NCBI GenBank assembly: GCA_001184205.1
Contig: LBMP01000009.1
Span: 1 to 64,000 of the forward strand
Direction of reading: 5' to 3'
Source: Desulfocarbo indianensis
GTDB taxonomy: Bacteria > Desulfobacterota > Desulfarculia > Desulfarculales > Desulfarculaceae
Length of the DNA: 64,000 nucleotides
Of the stretch, positions 1-7,789 are shown piece after piece. Numbering within the stretch: the stretch's first letter is position 1; each line of letters opens with the position of its first letter. The notes below the pieces were generated by a model. The model saw only the letters and a list, made by a program, of their open reading frames with translations, did no database searches and was not told the DNA's origin. Both the position numbers and the translations under genes were made by a program.

Positions 1-1253
1 GAGGGGGCCGCCGGCGGGGCCGAGGGGGCCTCGCGGCGGGGCGCGGCCGTAGCGCCCGGCGATACAGCCGCCGCCGGAGGCGGGGCCGGCCGGGGCGGCG
101 GCGGAACCGCACCGCCCGAAGCCTGGCCGCCCAGGCCCGCGATGATATCGGCCAGGCTCAGCACCGGCTTCACCTGGGCTAGCTTGAGCAGGGTCATCTC
201 CATGACCAGGCGGGGCTGGCTGGCCCGGCGGAACATCTCCTCGGCCTGGGCCAAATGGCTAAAAATCTCGTGCAGGGTTTCCGGCGAAACCTCGGCCGCC
301 TGGCGGCGCAGCTCCTCGATCTCCTCGTTGCTCAAGCCGAACAATTCGCTGTCCGGCGGAGCCGCCTGGGCGGCGGCCAGGTTGCGGAACTGCTCCTGCA
401 GCGCGCCGTAAAAGGCCTGCATCTCTCCGCCGGCTCCGTAGACCTGCTCCACCAAATCCAGGGTGCGGGGGGCGTCGCCGGCCAGAACCGCCAGGGCGGT
501 CTGGGCCACCAGCTCGCGGTCCACCAGACCCAGAAGCTCCACCACCTCCTGGTGGGAAAGCTCCTGGCGGCCCAGGGAAAGCACCTGGTCCAAAAGGCTC
601 AAGGCGTCGCGCACGCTGCCGTCGGCCTCGCGGGCCATGAGCGCCAGGCTTTCCTTGGGCAAGCGGCAGCCCTCGGCCTCCAGCACCTTGCCCAAATGGG
701 CGGCCAGGGTCTTGGGCGGCAGGCGGCGAAAATCATAGCGCTGGCAACGGGAAAGGATGGTGAGCGGCACCTTGTGCACGTCGGTGGTGGCCAGGATGAA
801 AACCGCGTGCTCGGGCGGCTCCTCCAGGGTCTTCAACAGGGCGTTGAAGGCCGCCTTGGAGAGCATGTGCACCTCGTCCAGGATGGTTATCCGGTAGCGC
901 GCCGCCTGGGGGCGGTAGCGGATCACCTCCCTGAGTTCGCGCACGTCCTCCACCCGCGAGTTGGAGGCGGCGTCGATCTCCTGCACGTCCACCGCCCGGC
1001 CCTCGTCTATCTCCCGGCACTGGTGGCACTGGCCGCAGGGCTCGGCGGTGGGGCCGCTTTCGCAGTTCAGCGCCTTGGCCAGGATGCGGGCCACCGAGGT
1101 CTTGCCCACCCCGCGGGGACCGGTGAAGCAAAAGGCATGGGCCAGGCGCCCGCTGGCCAGGGCCCCGGCCAGGGTCTTGGTGACGTGCTCTTGACCCACC
1201 ACCTCCGTCAGGTTGGCGGGCCGGTGCTTGCGGGCGAGGACCAGATAGCTCAC
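1..1253 (-). CDS. dnaX: DNA polymerase III subunit gamma/tau (3' end outside window)
   Basis: This is the clamp-loader ATPase that loads the beta clamp at the replication fork. About 417 codons are visible. The AAA+ core carries Walker A GPRGVGKT near residues 45-52, four zinc-ligand cysteines near 64, 73, 76 and 79, Walker B DEVH near 126-129, and the RFC-box region with SRC just after. Domain III follows, and the visible end enters a Pro/Ala/Gly-rich linker typical of the tau extension. The start is GTG; GGGAG lies about 10 nt upstream and the family N-terminus (YLVLARKHRP) begins at once. No A-rich frameshift site lies in the visible part, so gamma/tau processing cannot be judged. The gene appears to have its own promoter upstream. 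Confidence 0.96.
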   Translation of the reverse strand, partial: MSYLVLARKHRPANLTEVVGQEHVTKTLAGALASGRLAHAFCFTGPRGVGKTSVARILAKALNCESGPTAEPCGQCHQCREIDEGRAVDVQEIDAASNSRVEDVRELREVIRYRPQAARYRITILDEVHMLSKAAFNALLKTLEEPPEHAVFILATTDVHKVPLTILSRCQRYDFRRLPPKTLAAHLGKVLEAEGCRLPKESLALMAREADGSVRDALSLLDQVLSLGRQELSHQEVVELLGLVDRELVAQTALAVLAGDAPRTLDLVEQVYGAGGEMQAFYGALQEQFRNLAAAQAAPPDSELFGLSNEEIEELRRQAAEVSPETLHEIFSHLAQAEEMFRRASQPRLVMEMTLLKLAQVKPVLSLADIIAGLGGQASGGAVPPPPRPAPPPAAAVSPGATAAPRREAPSAPPAAP

Positions 1254-1385
1254 CCTGACAGACTCCCGGGCTTAAACGACATTATCCCAAAGCCGCTTCT
1301 TTTTAGGCCACGGCCTGCCCGCCCCTGTTTCCCCTGGCGGGCCGACCAGCACAACATACCGTATTTGTTGAACTTTAGCATGGCT

Positions 1386-1414
1386 ACGATACCATCCGCC
1401 GCGGGGAATGTCAA
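1386..1414 (-). promoter_or_regulatory. Predicted sigma-70 promoter of dnaX
   Basis: On the minus strand TTGACA (1414-1409) is followed after exactly 17 nt by TATCGT (1391-1386). The -35 is a perfect consensus and the -10 matches four of six positions. Transcription would start near 1379, leaving a leader of about 125 nt before the dnaX GTG. That leader can form a GCCCGCC/GGCGGGC hairpin. No SRP RNA signature was seen in it. Confidence 0.55.
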
Positions 1415-1518
1415 ACCGGCCGGAAAAACGCGGAGGTTGTTCCCAATCCCCGCCAGGCCGCCGGCCAGCGGCCGCCTCCGGGAGCTTCCCGCCCGTGGCA
1501 CGGCCCCTCTCGGCGGCG

Positions 1519-1779
1519 TCAGATTTTATGACCCCAGAACCGCGACTTGGACTTTCTGAATTTAGGGCAGAAATTCCTCATATGGGATGACGAGGACGAA
1601 CACCACTGCTCGCAGCCGAAGTCCTTGCGGTCGTTGAAGACCGGCTGGCGGCAAGAGGGGCAGGTCCTTCTGATTTCATCCTTGAAAAACTCGACCAGGC
1701 GTCCGCAATGAGGGCATCTGACGTCGAAAATGGCGTCGAATCCCCAAGCTTCCGTATTGTTGCCCGTGCACTTGCGCAT
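1519..1779 (-). CDS. Small double-CxxC zinc-ribbon protein
   Basis: An 86-residue protein of unknown role. It has two close cysteine pairs, CPHCG and CPSCR, about 15 residues apart, which is a classical zinc-ribbon arrangement, followed by CEQWC. That order (ribbon, then C-x2-W-C) resembles small deltaproteobacterial zinc-ribbon proteins that also occur at the ends of HD-domain proteins, from memory of that family. The C-terminus is basic (KFRKSKSRF). ATG is preceded by AGGGA at a usable distance. It sits alone upstream of dnaX, on the same strand and separated by the dnaX promoter, so it is probably not co-transcribed with it. Confidence 0.7.
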   Translation of the reverse strand: MRKCTGNNTEAWGFDAIFDVRCPHCGRLVEFFKDEIRRTCPSCRQPVFNDRKDFGCEQWCSSSSSHMRNFCPKFRKSKSRFWGHKI

Positions 1780-1865
1780 GGCCGGTCCCTGGTTGCCTTA
1801 TATGGCCAACGATACCACGCTTTGGGGGCTTTGGCCCGGCCAAAGGGCGGAACGCGCCCCGGCTT

Positions 1866-2585
1866 TTACCTGTCCACCCGCATGACCACCAGGTCGCGGC
1901 CCACGCCTCTTTTCCTGAGGCCGGCCAGGAGGGCCTTGGCCCGGCTGTAGCCGGTGCAGCACCCCACCCAGACCCGGTGCCAGACCTTGCCGCTTAAATT
2001 GTGGGTCTTGACCATGGCCGGGTAGCCCAGCTTGGCCAGCTTGGCCTTGTCGGCCTGGGCGTGGCGCATTTCCAAGTTGGAGGAATACAGCACGGCGTAG
2101 GGCCCGGTAACGGCCCCGCCCTTGGCGTAGGCTTTGCCCCCGGCCTTGGCGGAGGCCCCTCGCGGCTTGCCGGCGGGCCGCCCCTCCAAACCGGCCAGGG
2201 CGGCGGTCATCTCCGCTATGGCGCGGTCGCGGTCATAATCCATGCGCACCGGCCCCTTGCGGGCCAGCACGATGCCCCTCTCCCAGGTCTGGCGCGCCTG
2301 GTCGGTCTGGCCCAGGTCGCGATAGGCCAAGCCCAGTTGATACCAGGCCGAGTAATTATATTGATCCTCCGCCAGGGCCTTTTCCAGTTCGGCCGCCGCC
2401 TGGCTCAGTTGGCCCTCGGCGCGGTAGGACATGGCCAGATTGAAATGCTGGTAACCGCTCAGCGCGGTCTGCTTGCCCACCCCGCCGGGCGACAGCCAGG
2501 CGCAAGCCGGCGTCAGGGCCAGGGCCACAAGAGCCAACAGGGCTCCCCCCAGCCGGCCGGCCCTGGCGAATGGTTTGCGGTTCAT
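1866..2585 (-). CDS. Lipoprotein with TPR repeats and a C-terminal SPOR-like domain
   Basis: The 239-residue product begins with a signal peptide ending in a lipobox (Cys near residue 28). Residues about 45-115 form two to three TPR helices-turn-helices (HFNLAMSYRAEGQ, AWYQLGLAYRDLGQ). After a low-complexity Ala/Gly/Lys linker, the last 75 residues (YAVLYSSN...HRVWVGCC...ARALL-like) have the spacing of a SPOR domain, which binds denuded peptidoglycan glycans. The role is probably in the periplasm or at the cell-division envelope. ATG at 2585 was chosen over an in-frame TTG two codons earlier because GGGAGAG is then well placed. It is monocistronic as far as can be seen. Confidence 0.75.
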   Translation of the reverse strand: MNRKPFARAGRLGGALLALVALALTPACAWLSPGGVGKQTALSGYQHFNLAMSYRAEGQLSQAAAELEKALAEDQYNYSAWYQLGLAYRDLGQTDQARQTWERGIVLARKGPVRMDYDRDRAIAEMTAALAGLEGRPAGKPRGASAKAGGKAYAKGGAVTGPYAVLYSSNLEMRHAQADKAKLAKLGYPAMVKTHNLSGKVWHRVWVGCCTGYSRAKALLAGLRKRGVGRDLVVMRVDR

Positions 2586-2747
2586 GGTCAATCTCTCCCA
2601 ACAGGCCAGAATTATTAACCGGGCAGCATCAGCTTAACATGGCGGGCGAGATGGAACCAAGGGGGAGTTTGGGGGGCGCGCCCCGCGGCGGCCCGGCCTG
2701 GGCTCAGGGGAGCGCGCAACGCCCTGAAGCCGGCGGACGGCTTGGGG

Positions 2748-2890
2748 GATCAACGTCCTCGCGGGGGTCCGGCGGCGATAACGCCCGCCGGCCTCCCAAG
2801 GCGATGGGCTTTTTCTGATCAACGGCCTCAAGGGGAGCCTGGATAGGCAACAGCCCGCCGGCCTCCCAAGGCTAGCGGCCCTGTTTGCTT
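2748..2890. repeat. Imperfect ~70-bp tandem repeat (two copies plus a partial third)
   Basis: The 20-mer GCCCGCCGGCCTCCCAAGGC occurs at 2783 and again at 2853. The unit start GATCAACG is repeated at 2748 and 2817, with a degenerate third start near 2886. The tract lies in the 350-bp gap upstream of the TPR/SPOR lipoprotein, between it and the 3' end of the next minus-strand gene. Nothing else is evident in this gap. Confidence 0.6.
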
Positions 2891-2935
2891 GATGGCCGCC
2901 AGGGGAGGGCCCTCATGCGGGCGACCGGCCGGGGC

Positions 2936-3823
2936 TTATTCGCCTTCCGGGTCCGCCGCCGGGGTTTCGGGCTTTTTGCCGTTGGGCCTCAGATGCACCA
3001 ACTGGCCGCCGCCGCCGGGAGCCGGGCGGGCGTTGCGCGCGGCGCGGCCGGGGCCCAGGCGTTCCCTGGCCCAGCGCTTCTGCCGGCGCTGCACCTCGCC
3101 CGGATCATAAAAGCGCATCCAGTCTTCCTGATAATGCCATATCTCGGGCTGGGGGCTGTGAAAGGCCCAATCCACCTCCTCCGGGTCGAAACCCATGGAG
3201 TACCAGCCTTCCAGATCGCCGAAGCCCATATCCTCGCGGGCGAACTTTATCAGCGCCATGCGGTAGTTTTCGCGGCGGAAATCCAGGAGAATCTGACCGG
3301 CGAGCTGGCGCAGCAGCCGTTCCTCGCTCTCGTCCATGAAGCGTTCGCCGATGATGCGGAACACGTGCTCGGTGGATTCGGCATGGGAAAGGCTCACCGC
3401 GGCCAGGCCCTTCAAGGCCAGGTCCCGCGCCGACCAGCCGGCCGCCACGTCGCGGGCCACGGCGGTCAGGCCGGGGATCATGGCCGGCCCCACCTTGCCC
3501 ATGATGGCCGGCAGCAATTCGGTCACCCAGTCGCAGTCAAAGGCGTCGGCCCAGCGCAGGGCGCTTAACAGGGGCAAAACCACCTCTTCCCCGCCGCGGT
3601 AACCCAATAGATAGGTGGCATGCACCACGGCCCACCATTCGGGCAGTTCGGCCAGCCAGGATTGCTTGTCGCTGGCCACCTGCGCCAAAAGGGGCTGCAT
3701 GCTGTCCCGCCGGGCCATTTCCAGGGCCGCGGCCAACTCCAGCCTATCCTCCGCCATGAACAGGAGGTCGGCCAGGCGCTCATCATCAAGCGATGCGTAG
3801 TCAAACGGTTGCATGTCCGCCAT
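2936..3823 (-). CDS. Helical-repeat (DUF1186/HEAT-like) protein of unknown function
   Basis: A 295-residue soluble protein without signal peptide or transmembrane segment. Residues 1-190 are a run of amphipathic helices with the look of HEAT-type repeats (AVVHATYLLGYRGGEEVVLPLLSA and similar), and the middle is acidic and Trp-rich. The pattern resembles the DUF1186 family, in which a helical-repeat body is sometimes followed by a SEC-C zinc motif. Here the C-terminus is instead a basic, Pro/Gly-rich tail without cysteines. The start is uncertain by three codons (a second ATG lies at 3814). No functional partner is adjacent. Coding is strongly supported; the family assignment is tentative. Confidence 0.6.
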   Translation of the reverse strand: MADMQPFDYASLDDERLADLLFMAEDRLELAAALEMARRDSMQPLLAQVASDKQSWLAELPEWWAVVHATYLLGYRGGEEVVLPLLSALRWADAFDCDWVTELLPAIMGKVGPAMIPGLTAVARDVAAGWSARDLALKGLAAVSLSHAESTEHVFRIIGERFMDESEERLLRQLAGQILLDFRRENYRMALIKFAREDMGFGDLEGWYSMGFDPEEVDWAFHSPQPEIWHYQEDWMRFYDPGEVQRRQKRWARERLGPGRAARNARPAPGGGGQLVHLRPNGKKPETPAADPEGE

Positions 3824-4120
3824 CTCTTTGTTGGAAAAAGGGCAAACGCAGCCTTGCCTTAGCTGCCTGCCCCCCTGTAGTCACTATACCCCAGCGCCAG
3901 GGCGCTTACAACAAGGCGACCAGGACTGGCCTTTAATATCCTTGGGCACAATTATTTGTTATATTTTAACAATAACTCGACGGTCCCCAAAGGGCACCCC
4001 ATAAAATCCGGCGGCCGCCACGCGCGCCCCCGAGGGGACGGGCAGCCGCCTTGCGGGAGCGGTTTTTTATGGTAAACCCATTTGGAAGCGGGATCACAAG
4101 CGCCTTTCAAGGAGGGGTTG

Positions 4121-4378
4121 ATGGGCAAGTGGTTGCTTTGCATGCTGTTGCCGGCCGCGTTTTTCGCCGCGACCTCCCTGGTCTGGGCCGGCCAAGCCTC
4201 CTCCCTGGACCCCGACCTGATCCGCCAAGAGCTGGAACGGCTCCGCGTCCTTTACAGCGATGAACACCCTGACGTAATCTTATTGCAACGCAAGCTGGAA
4301 AAAGCCGAGGAACTGAAACGCCTGCGCCAAGGCCCGCCGAAGAAGAGCCCCGATCAGGAACCTTCCAGCGCGCCTTGA
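4121..4378 (+). CDS. Small exported coiled-coil protein resembling a Wzz/GumC segment
   Basis: An 85-residue product. The N-terminal 20 residues form a signal peptide (LLCMLLPAAFFAATSLVWA). The mature part is one amphipathic, charged helix, IRQELERLRVLYSDEHPDV and onward, ending in a disordered Lys/Pro tail. The L-x2-R-x2-Y-x3-HPDV pattern is what is seen in the periplasmic coiled coil of polysaccharide co-polymerases (Wzz/GumC), but no membrane anchors or kinase domain are present. ATG at 4121 was chosen because GGAGGGG lies just upstream, giving a better start than ATG 4082. It lies 17 bp before the thiamine-binding-type gene, so the two are likely co-transcribed. Function unknown. Confidence 0.65.
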   Translation: MGKWLLCMLLPAAFFAATSLVWAGQASSLDPDLIRQELERLRVLYSDEHPDVILLQRKLEKAEELKRLRQGPPKKSPDQEPSSAP

Positions 4379-4395
4379 GGCCGGGGAGAGAAAGC

Positions 4396-4692
4396 ATGGC
4401 CATAATACAATTTTCCGTGGTGCCCCTGGGCACCGCCGGCACCAGCCTCTCGCCCTATGTGGCCCAGGTGCACAAGGTATTGCAAGCCAGCGGAGTGAAA
4501 CACACCCTCACTCCCATGGGCACGGTCCTGGAGGGCCCCCTGCCTGAGCTTTTGGCGGTGATCCAAAAATGCCATGAGGCGCCTTTCATGCAAGGCGCCC
4601 AGCGGGTCATGACCCTGATAAACATTGACGACCGGCGCGACAAGCAAGCCACCGCCGCCGGCAAGATGAAAAGCGTTGCAGACAAGCTATAG
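4396..4692 (+). CDS. MTH1187/YkoF-type thiamine-binding family protein
   Basis: A 98-residue protein matching the small ferredoxin-fold family once called DUF77. It shows the typical IQFSVVPLGT N-terminus, the SPYVAQVHKVL helix, the TPMGTVLEG turn and the C-terminal VMTLINIDDRRD strand. Family members bind thiamine or related hydroxymethylpyrimidine compounds in the cytoplasm and are thought to salvage or buffer them. No thiamine biosynthesis gene or TPP riboswitch is visible nearby, so the substrate is inferred only from the family. GGGGAGAG precedes the ATG. It lies between a small exported peptide gene and an M48 peptidase gene on the same strand. Confidence 0.85.
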   Translation: MAIIQFSVVPLGTAGTSLSPYVAQVHKVLQASGVKHTLTPMGTVLEGPLPELLAVIQKCHEAPFMQGAQRVMTLINIDDRRDKQATAAGKMKSVADKL

Positions 4693-4767
4693 TCGAGCCG
4701 GGGAAACCGGCCCTCACCCCCCCGGCCAAGACGCCGGCCCCCGGCCGTAACGAGGGACGTTGCCGTC

Positions 4768-6078
4768 ATGAAATTGCCCGAACCGATGAAAAACAAGCTC
4801 GTTGGATTGATTATTCTACTGTGTCTGGGTTTGCTGGCCGGCTGCGCGGTGAACCCGGTCACCGGCCAGCAGGAAATCGTACTCATGAGCGAGCCGCAAG
4901 AGCTGGCCATGGGCGCGCGCTATTATCCCCAAACCACCCAGATCAACAACGGCCTGGTGCCCCACGACCAGGGCCTGCAAAACTACGTCAGCCGGGTGGG
5001 GCACAAACTGGCCAGGGTGAGCCACCGTCCCGATATTCCCTGGGAGTTCAACGTGGTCAATTCGGACCAGGTGAACGCCTTCGCCCTGCCGGGCGGCAAG
5101 ATATCGCTCACCAGGGGGCTCATCGCCAACATGCGGAGCGAGGACGAAATGGCCTCGGTGCTGGCCCATGAAATAGGCCACGTCACCGCGCGTCATTCCG
5201 TGGCCCAGTACACCCGCGGCGTTTTCGTCTCCATGGCCGTGGCCGGGGCGGGGCTGGCCCTCTCCAACAGCGATTACAAGGAGGTGGGCGCCATGGCCGC
5301 CGGCGTGGCGGGGAGCCTGCTCATGCTCAGCTATTCGCGCGATCAGGAGCGCCAGGCCGACCAGCTGGGCTATGAATACATGGTCAACGCCGGCTACAAC
5401 CCGGTGGGGCAAGTCAAGACCTTCGAGATGTTCCAGCGGCTCCATAAAAGCGAGCCCGGCTTTATCGCGGCCATGCTCTCCAGCCACCCCCTGACCGATG
5501 AGCGCGTGCAAACCGCCCGCGACCGGGTGGCGGCGACCTCGCGCGCCATCGCCGGCCAGCCCTTGCAAACCGCCGGCTTCCAAAAGGCCCTGGCCGCGCA
5601 AAAACAGCGCCGGCCGGCCTACGAGGCCGAGGCCAAGGGGGACGCCCTGGCCAAGAAAAAGAACTACGCGGCCGCGGCCAAGGAATACCGCCGGGCGGCC
5701 GATCTCTACGGCGGGGACGGGCTGTTCGCCACCAAGCTGGCCCTGGCCCAATACCAGATGAAGAACTACGACCAGGCCATGCGCGCCTCGGCCGAGGGCG
5801 CTGAAGCCAGCCCGGGGGTCTACCTGCCCAATTTCGTGGCCGGGGCCATCCACTACAAGATGAAGGATTTCAATAAAGCCAAGGACTACCTGGGCCGGGC
5901 CGACAAGCTCCTGCCCGATCAGCCGCGCAATCAATTGCTGCTGGCGGCCAGCTACGAGCAAAGCGGCCAGCGCAGGACGGCCGCCTCCTATTACCGGCGC
6001 TTGGTCAACCAGGCTCCCAAAAGCCAGGAAGCCGCGGCCGCGGCCTATCGCCTGCGCCAGATGGGCTATAAGCGATGA
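4768..6078 (+). CDS. M48 zinc metallopeptidase lipoprotein with C-terminal TPRs (BepA-like)
   Basis: A 436-residue periplasmic protease. A lipoprotein signal ends at LLAGC (Cys near residue 26). The peptidase domain holds the zinc motif HEIGH near 134-138, with a downstream Glu in DQERQADQLG as probable third ligand. The last ~150 residues are TPR-like repeats (AAKEYRRAADLYGGDG and similar). This is the architecture of BepA/YfgC, which assembles or degrades outer-membrane proteins such as LptD and BamA; that role is inferred. Two in-frame ATGs are possible (4768 and 4786); GAGGG suits the first. It is the last gene of the plus-strand trio and is followed by an inverted-repeat element 12 bp after its stop. 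Confidence 0.88.
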   Translation: MKLPEPMKNKLVGLIILLCLGLLAGCAVNPVTGQQEIVLMSEPQELAMGARYYPQTTQINNGLVPHDQGLQNYVSRVGHKLARVSHRPDIPWEFNVVNSDQVNAFALPGGKISLTRGLIANMRSEDEMASVLAHEIGHVTARHSVAQYTRGVFVSMAVAGAGLALSNSDYKEVGAMAAGVAGSLLMLSYSRDQERQADQLGYEYMVNAGYNPVGQVKTFEMFQRLHKSEPGFIAAMLSSHPLTDERVQTARDRVAATSRAIAGQPLQTAGFQKALAAQKQRRPAYEAEAKGDALAKKKNYAAAAKEYRRAADLYGGDGLFATKLALAQYQMKNYDQAMRASAEGAEASPGVYLPNFVAGAIHYKMKDFNKAKDYLGRADKLLPDQPRNQLLLAASYEQSGQRRTAASYYRRLVNQAPKSQEAAAAAYRLRQMGYKR

Positions 6079-6090
6079 GCCGCCGGGCTG

Positions 6091-6348
6091 GCCCGCCTAT
6101 TTCATGAAGGTCGGGCAGTCGTCAGCGGATTTGTCGAGCATGGCGGGCTGATTTAAGAACGAGCCTCCTAGGCAACGATCGCCATTTGCGACCCGGACCG
6201 GCACCGCCAGGGGCCGGCAATCAAGGCGTCTGGCAAGCGAGGGCCGCAGGCGTAGCTTAAGCTACGTCGAGGCCCGAGCGCAGCCAGCAACGCAGTGTGC
6301 CGGTCCCTGGCGCAGCCGGACGCCCCGGCCTTCGTGAAATAGGCGGGC
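6091..6348. mobile_element. 258-bp inverted-repeat (MITE-like) element
   Basis: The left end GCCCGCCTATTTCATGAAGG (6091-6110) is repeated in inverted orientation at the right end (6329-6348) with one mismatch (C for T), so the ends can pair over about 20 bp. Inside, a perfect 16-bp palindrome CGTAGCTTAAGCTACG (6251-6266) is flanked by further imperfect complementary arms. It encodes no protein. The right end abuts the stop codon of the universal stress protein gene. The design (long hairpin, AT-poor, intergenic, just after a stop codon) fits a non-autonomous repeat or REP-like element. No target-site duplication was confirmed, and no second copy was seen in this window. Confidence 0.6.
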
Positions 6349-6806
6349 TAAGCCACCACCCACACGCAGCAATCGGTGGCCTGGCGCACCACGGTATTGG
6401 ACACGCTGCCGAAAAGAAACTCCTCGGCCTTGCTCAGCCCCCGGCGGCCCACCACCACGGTGCCGTAGCCGCCTTGGCGCTGCATTTCCATGATGACCTC
6501 GCCCACGCCGCGGCTGCCGTCGGCCTCCACCAATTCCGAGGTCACGTTCTCCGCCGCCAGACGGGCCTCCACCAGAATGCGGTGGGCCTCCAGCAGGCAC
6601 TCCTCCAGCGCGATGCGCGCCTCCACGTCCCTGGCCTTGATCTCCTCGGCCCGGCTGGGGTCGTCCTGGGGAGAGGGCAGGTGCACGGCCATGAGCCGCA
6701 CCTTGCAGTTGCTGGAGCCGCCCAGCACCGCGGCCAGGTAGCGCACCGCGTTGAGTCCGTGGTCGCTGCCGTCCACGCCCACCAGCACACGGTTCCACAG
6801 TATCAT
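6348..6806 (-). CDS. Universal stress protein (UspA family)
   Basis: A 152-residue single-domain Usp. It opens with VLVGVDGSDHGLNAVRYLA, the conserved Asp-containing strand of the fold, and has the late nucleotide-binding motif VVVGRRGLSKAEEFLFGSVS (G-x2-G-x9-GS type), so ATP or AMP binding is likely. It starts at ATG 6806 and overlaps the stop of the kinase-like gene by 4 bp (ATGA), a sign of translational coupling. It is therefore the last gene of an operon with a RACE-type activator and a kinase-like protein. Its stop lies inside the last base of the inverted-repeat element. Confidence 0.9.
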   Translation of the reverse strand: MILWNRVLVGVDGSDHGLNAVRYLAAVLGGSSNCKVRLMAVHLPSPQDDPSRAEEIKARDVEARIALEECLLEAHRILVEARLAAENVTSELVEADGSRGVGEVIMEMQRQGGYGTVVVGRRGLSKAEEFLFGSVSNTVVRQATDCCVWVVA

Positions 6807-7789
6807 GCCGCATCCTCCTCCGGCCGGGGCAGGGCCGCCATGGCCGGCTTGAGATCCGCCAACAATTCCTCCACCCGCTCGTAAAACACGTTGGAGGAAG
6901 CCGCGAAATGCATGAGCACCCGGTTCAGCTCCTCGGGCAGATGGGGATATATCTTTTTCAGATTGAAGACCCGGTTGGGAATGATCAGGGAAAGATCGCC
7001 GGTGTCCAGCTTTTGCAAGACCTCCGGCTGCTGGCGCTGCACCTCCTGCAAGGTCGGTATGCCCTTGCCCACGGCGTAGCAAAGCACGTTGCCCAGCCCG
7101 AAAAGGTCCAGGCCGTAGGGGTTCTCGCGGAACTCGAAATTGTAGTCGAAGTCGATCCAGCGCATGAGCCCGCTGTCGGCGCAGTCGAAAAGATGGTCGC
7201 GCCGGATGTCGCCGTGGCGCTGGCCGTTTTTATGCAGGAAACCGATGCCCTCCACCGCGGGCAAAAGGCGGTCCAACACCCCGCGCAGGTGCCGGCTATA
7301 GTATTCCCGGTGGTCGCCGCCCAGCTTGGCCAGGTTGCGCTCGAAGGGCCCCCCCCGCACCAGATCCAGCACCCGCACCAGGTTGCCCTTGACGTCCTTG
7401 AGGCACTGGCCGTGCATGAAATGGGGATGGTCCTTGACCAAATCCAGGATGCGGGCCTCCTTGGCCGGCGAGCGGTAGCAGCGCACATAGAGCTTGCCCA
7501 CCGGCAGGTCGAACTCCTCGTAGAAAACCAGCTTGATGATCTTGGGCTCGCCGGTCTCCCATTCCACCGCCCGCTTGACCCAATGCTTGGGCTCCTCGTC
7601 CAGGCCGAAGCGCCCCTCGTAGGTCACGCCCTTGATGAGATAGCGCCGCCCCTCCAGCTCCAGGACATCGCCCAGCATCAGCTCCATGAACTGGCTGGTG
7701 TCGCTCACCAGGCGCACCCGGTCCAGCTTGCGGTCCAAAAGCTCCTGGGCCCTGGCCTTCAGTTCGGGTGCTTGCCGGTGCTCAGCCAT
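6803..7789 (-). CDS. Protein kinase-like / aminoglycoside-phosphotransferase-fold protein
   Basis: A 328-residue cytoplasmic protein. A nucleotide-binding N-lobe is suggested by a Lys-containing strand (EPKIIKLVFYEEFD). A catalytic loop is visible as RHGDIRRDHLFD, followed by WIDFDYNFEF, which matches the HGD...DFD arrangement of lipopolysaccharide and antibiotic kinases and of divergent Ser/Thr kinases. The Asn usually found five residues after the catalytic Asp seems replaced (RRDH), so activity is uncertain. The start at 7789 overlaps the end of the RACE gene by 8 bp; an upstream start (7819) would extend deeper into that gene and is less likely. A substrate cannot be assigned. A shared operon with a RACE protein and a Usp suggests regulation of a stress-linked or corrinoid-dependent process. 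Confidence 0.7.
   Translation of the reverse strand: MAEHRQAPELKARAQELLDRKLDRVRLVSDTSQFMELMLGDVLELEGRRYLIKGVTYEGRFGLDEEPKHWVKRAVEWETGEPKIIKLVFYEEFDLPVGKLYVRCYRSPAKEARILDLVKDHPHFMHGQCLKDVKGNLVRVLDLVRGGPFERNLAKLGGDHREYYSRHLRGVLDRLLPAVEGIGFLHKNGQRHGDIRRDHLFDCADSGLMRWIDFDYNFEFRENPYGLDLFGLGNVLCYAVGKGIPTLQEVQRQQPEVLQKLDTGDLSLIIPNRVFNLKKIYPHLPEELNRVLMHFAASSNVFYERVEELLADLKPAMAALPRPEEDAA

Noticed and set aside
1254-1518. Possible SRP (4.5S) RNA upstream of dnaX
   Set aside because: This location is common for ffs, but the conserved GGAAGGAAGCAGC-like apical loop and its partner were not found on either strand.
255-1559. Plus-strand 434-codon open frame opposite dnaX
   Set aside because: It is a high-GC shadow of the minus-strand dnaX gene, whose Walker motifs and zinc cysteines are clear.
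3952-4143. Minus-strand 63-codon open frame near 4 kb
   Set aside because: Low complexity, no ribosome-binding site, and overlaps the start of the small exported peptide gene on the plus strand.
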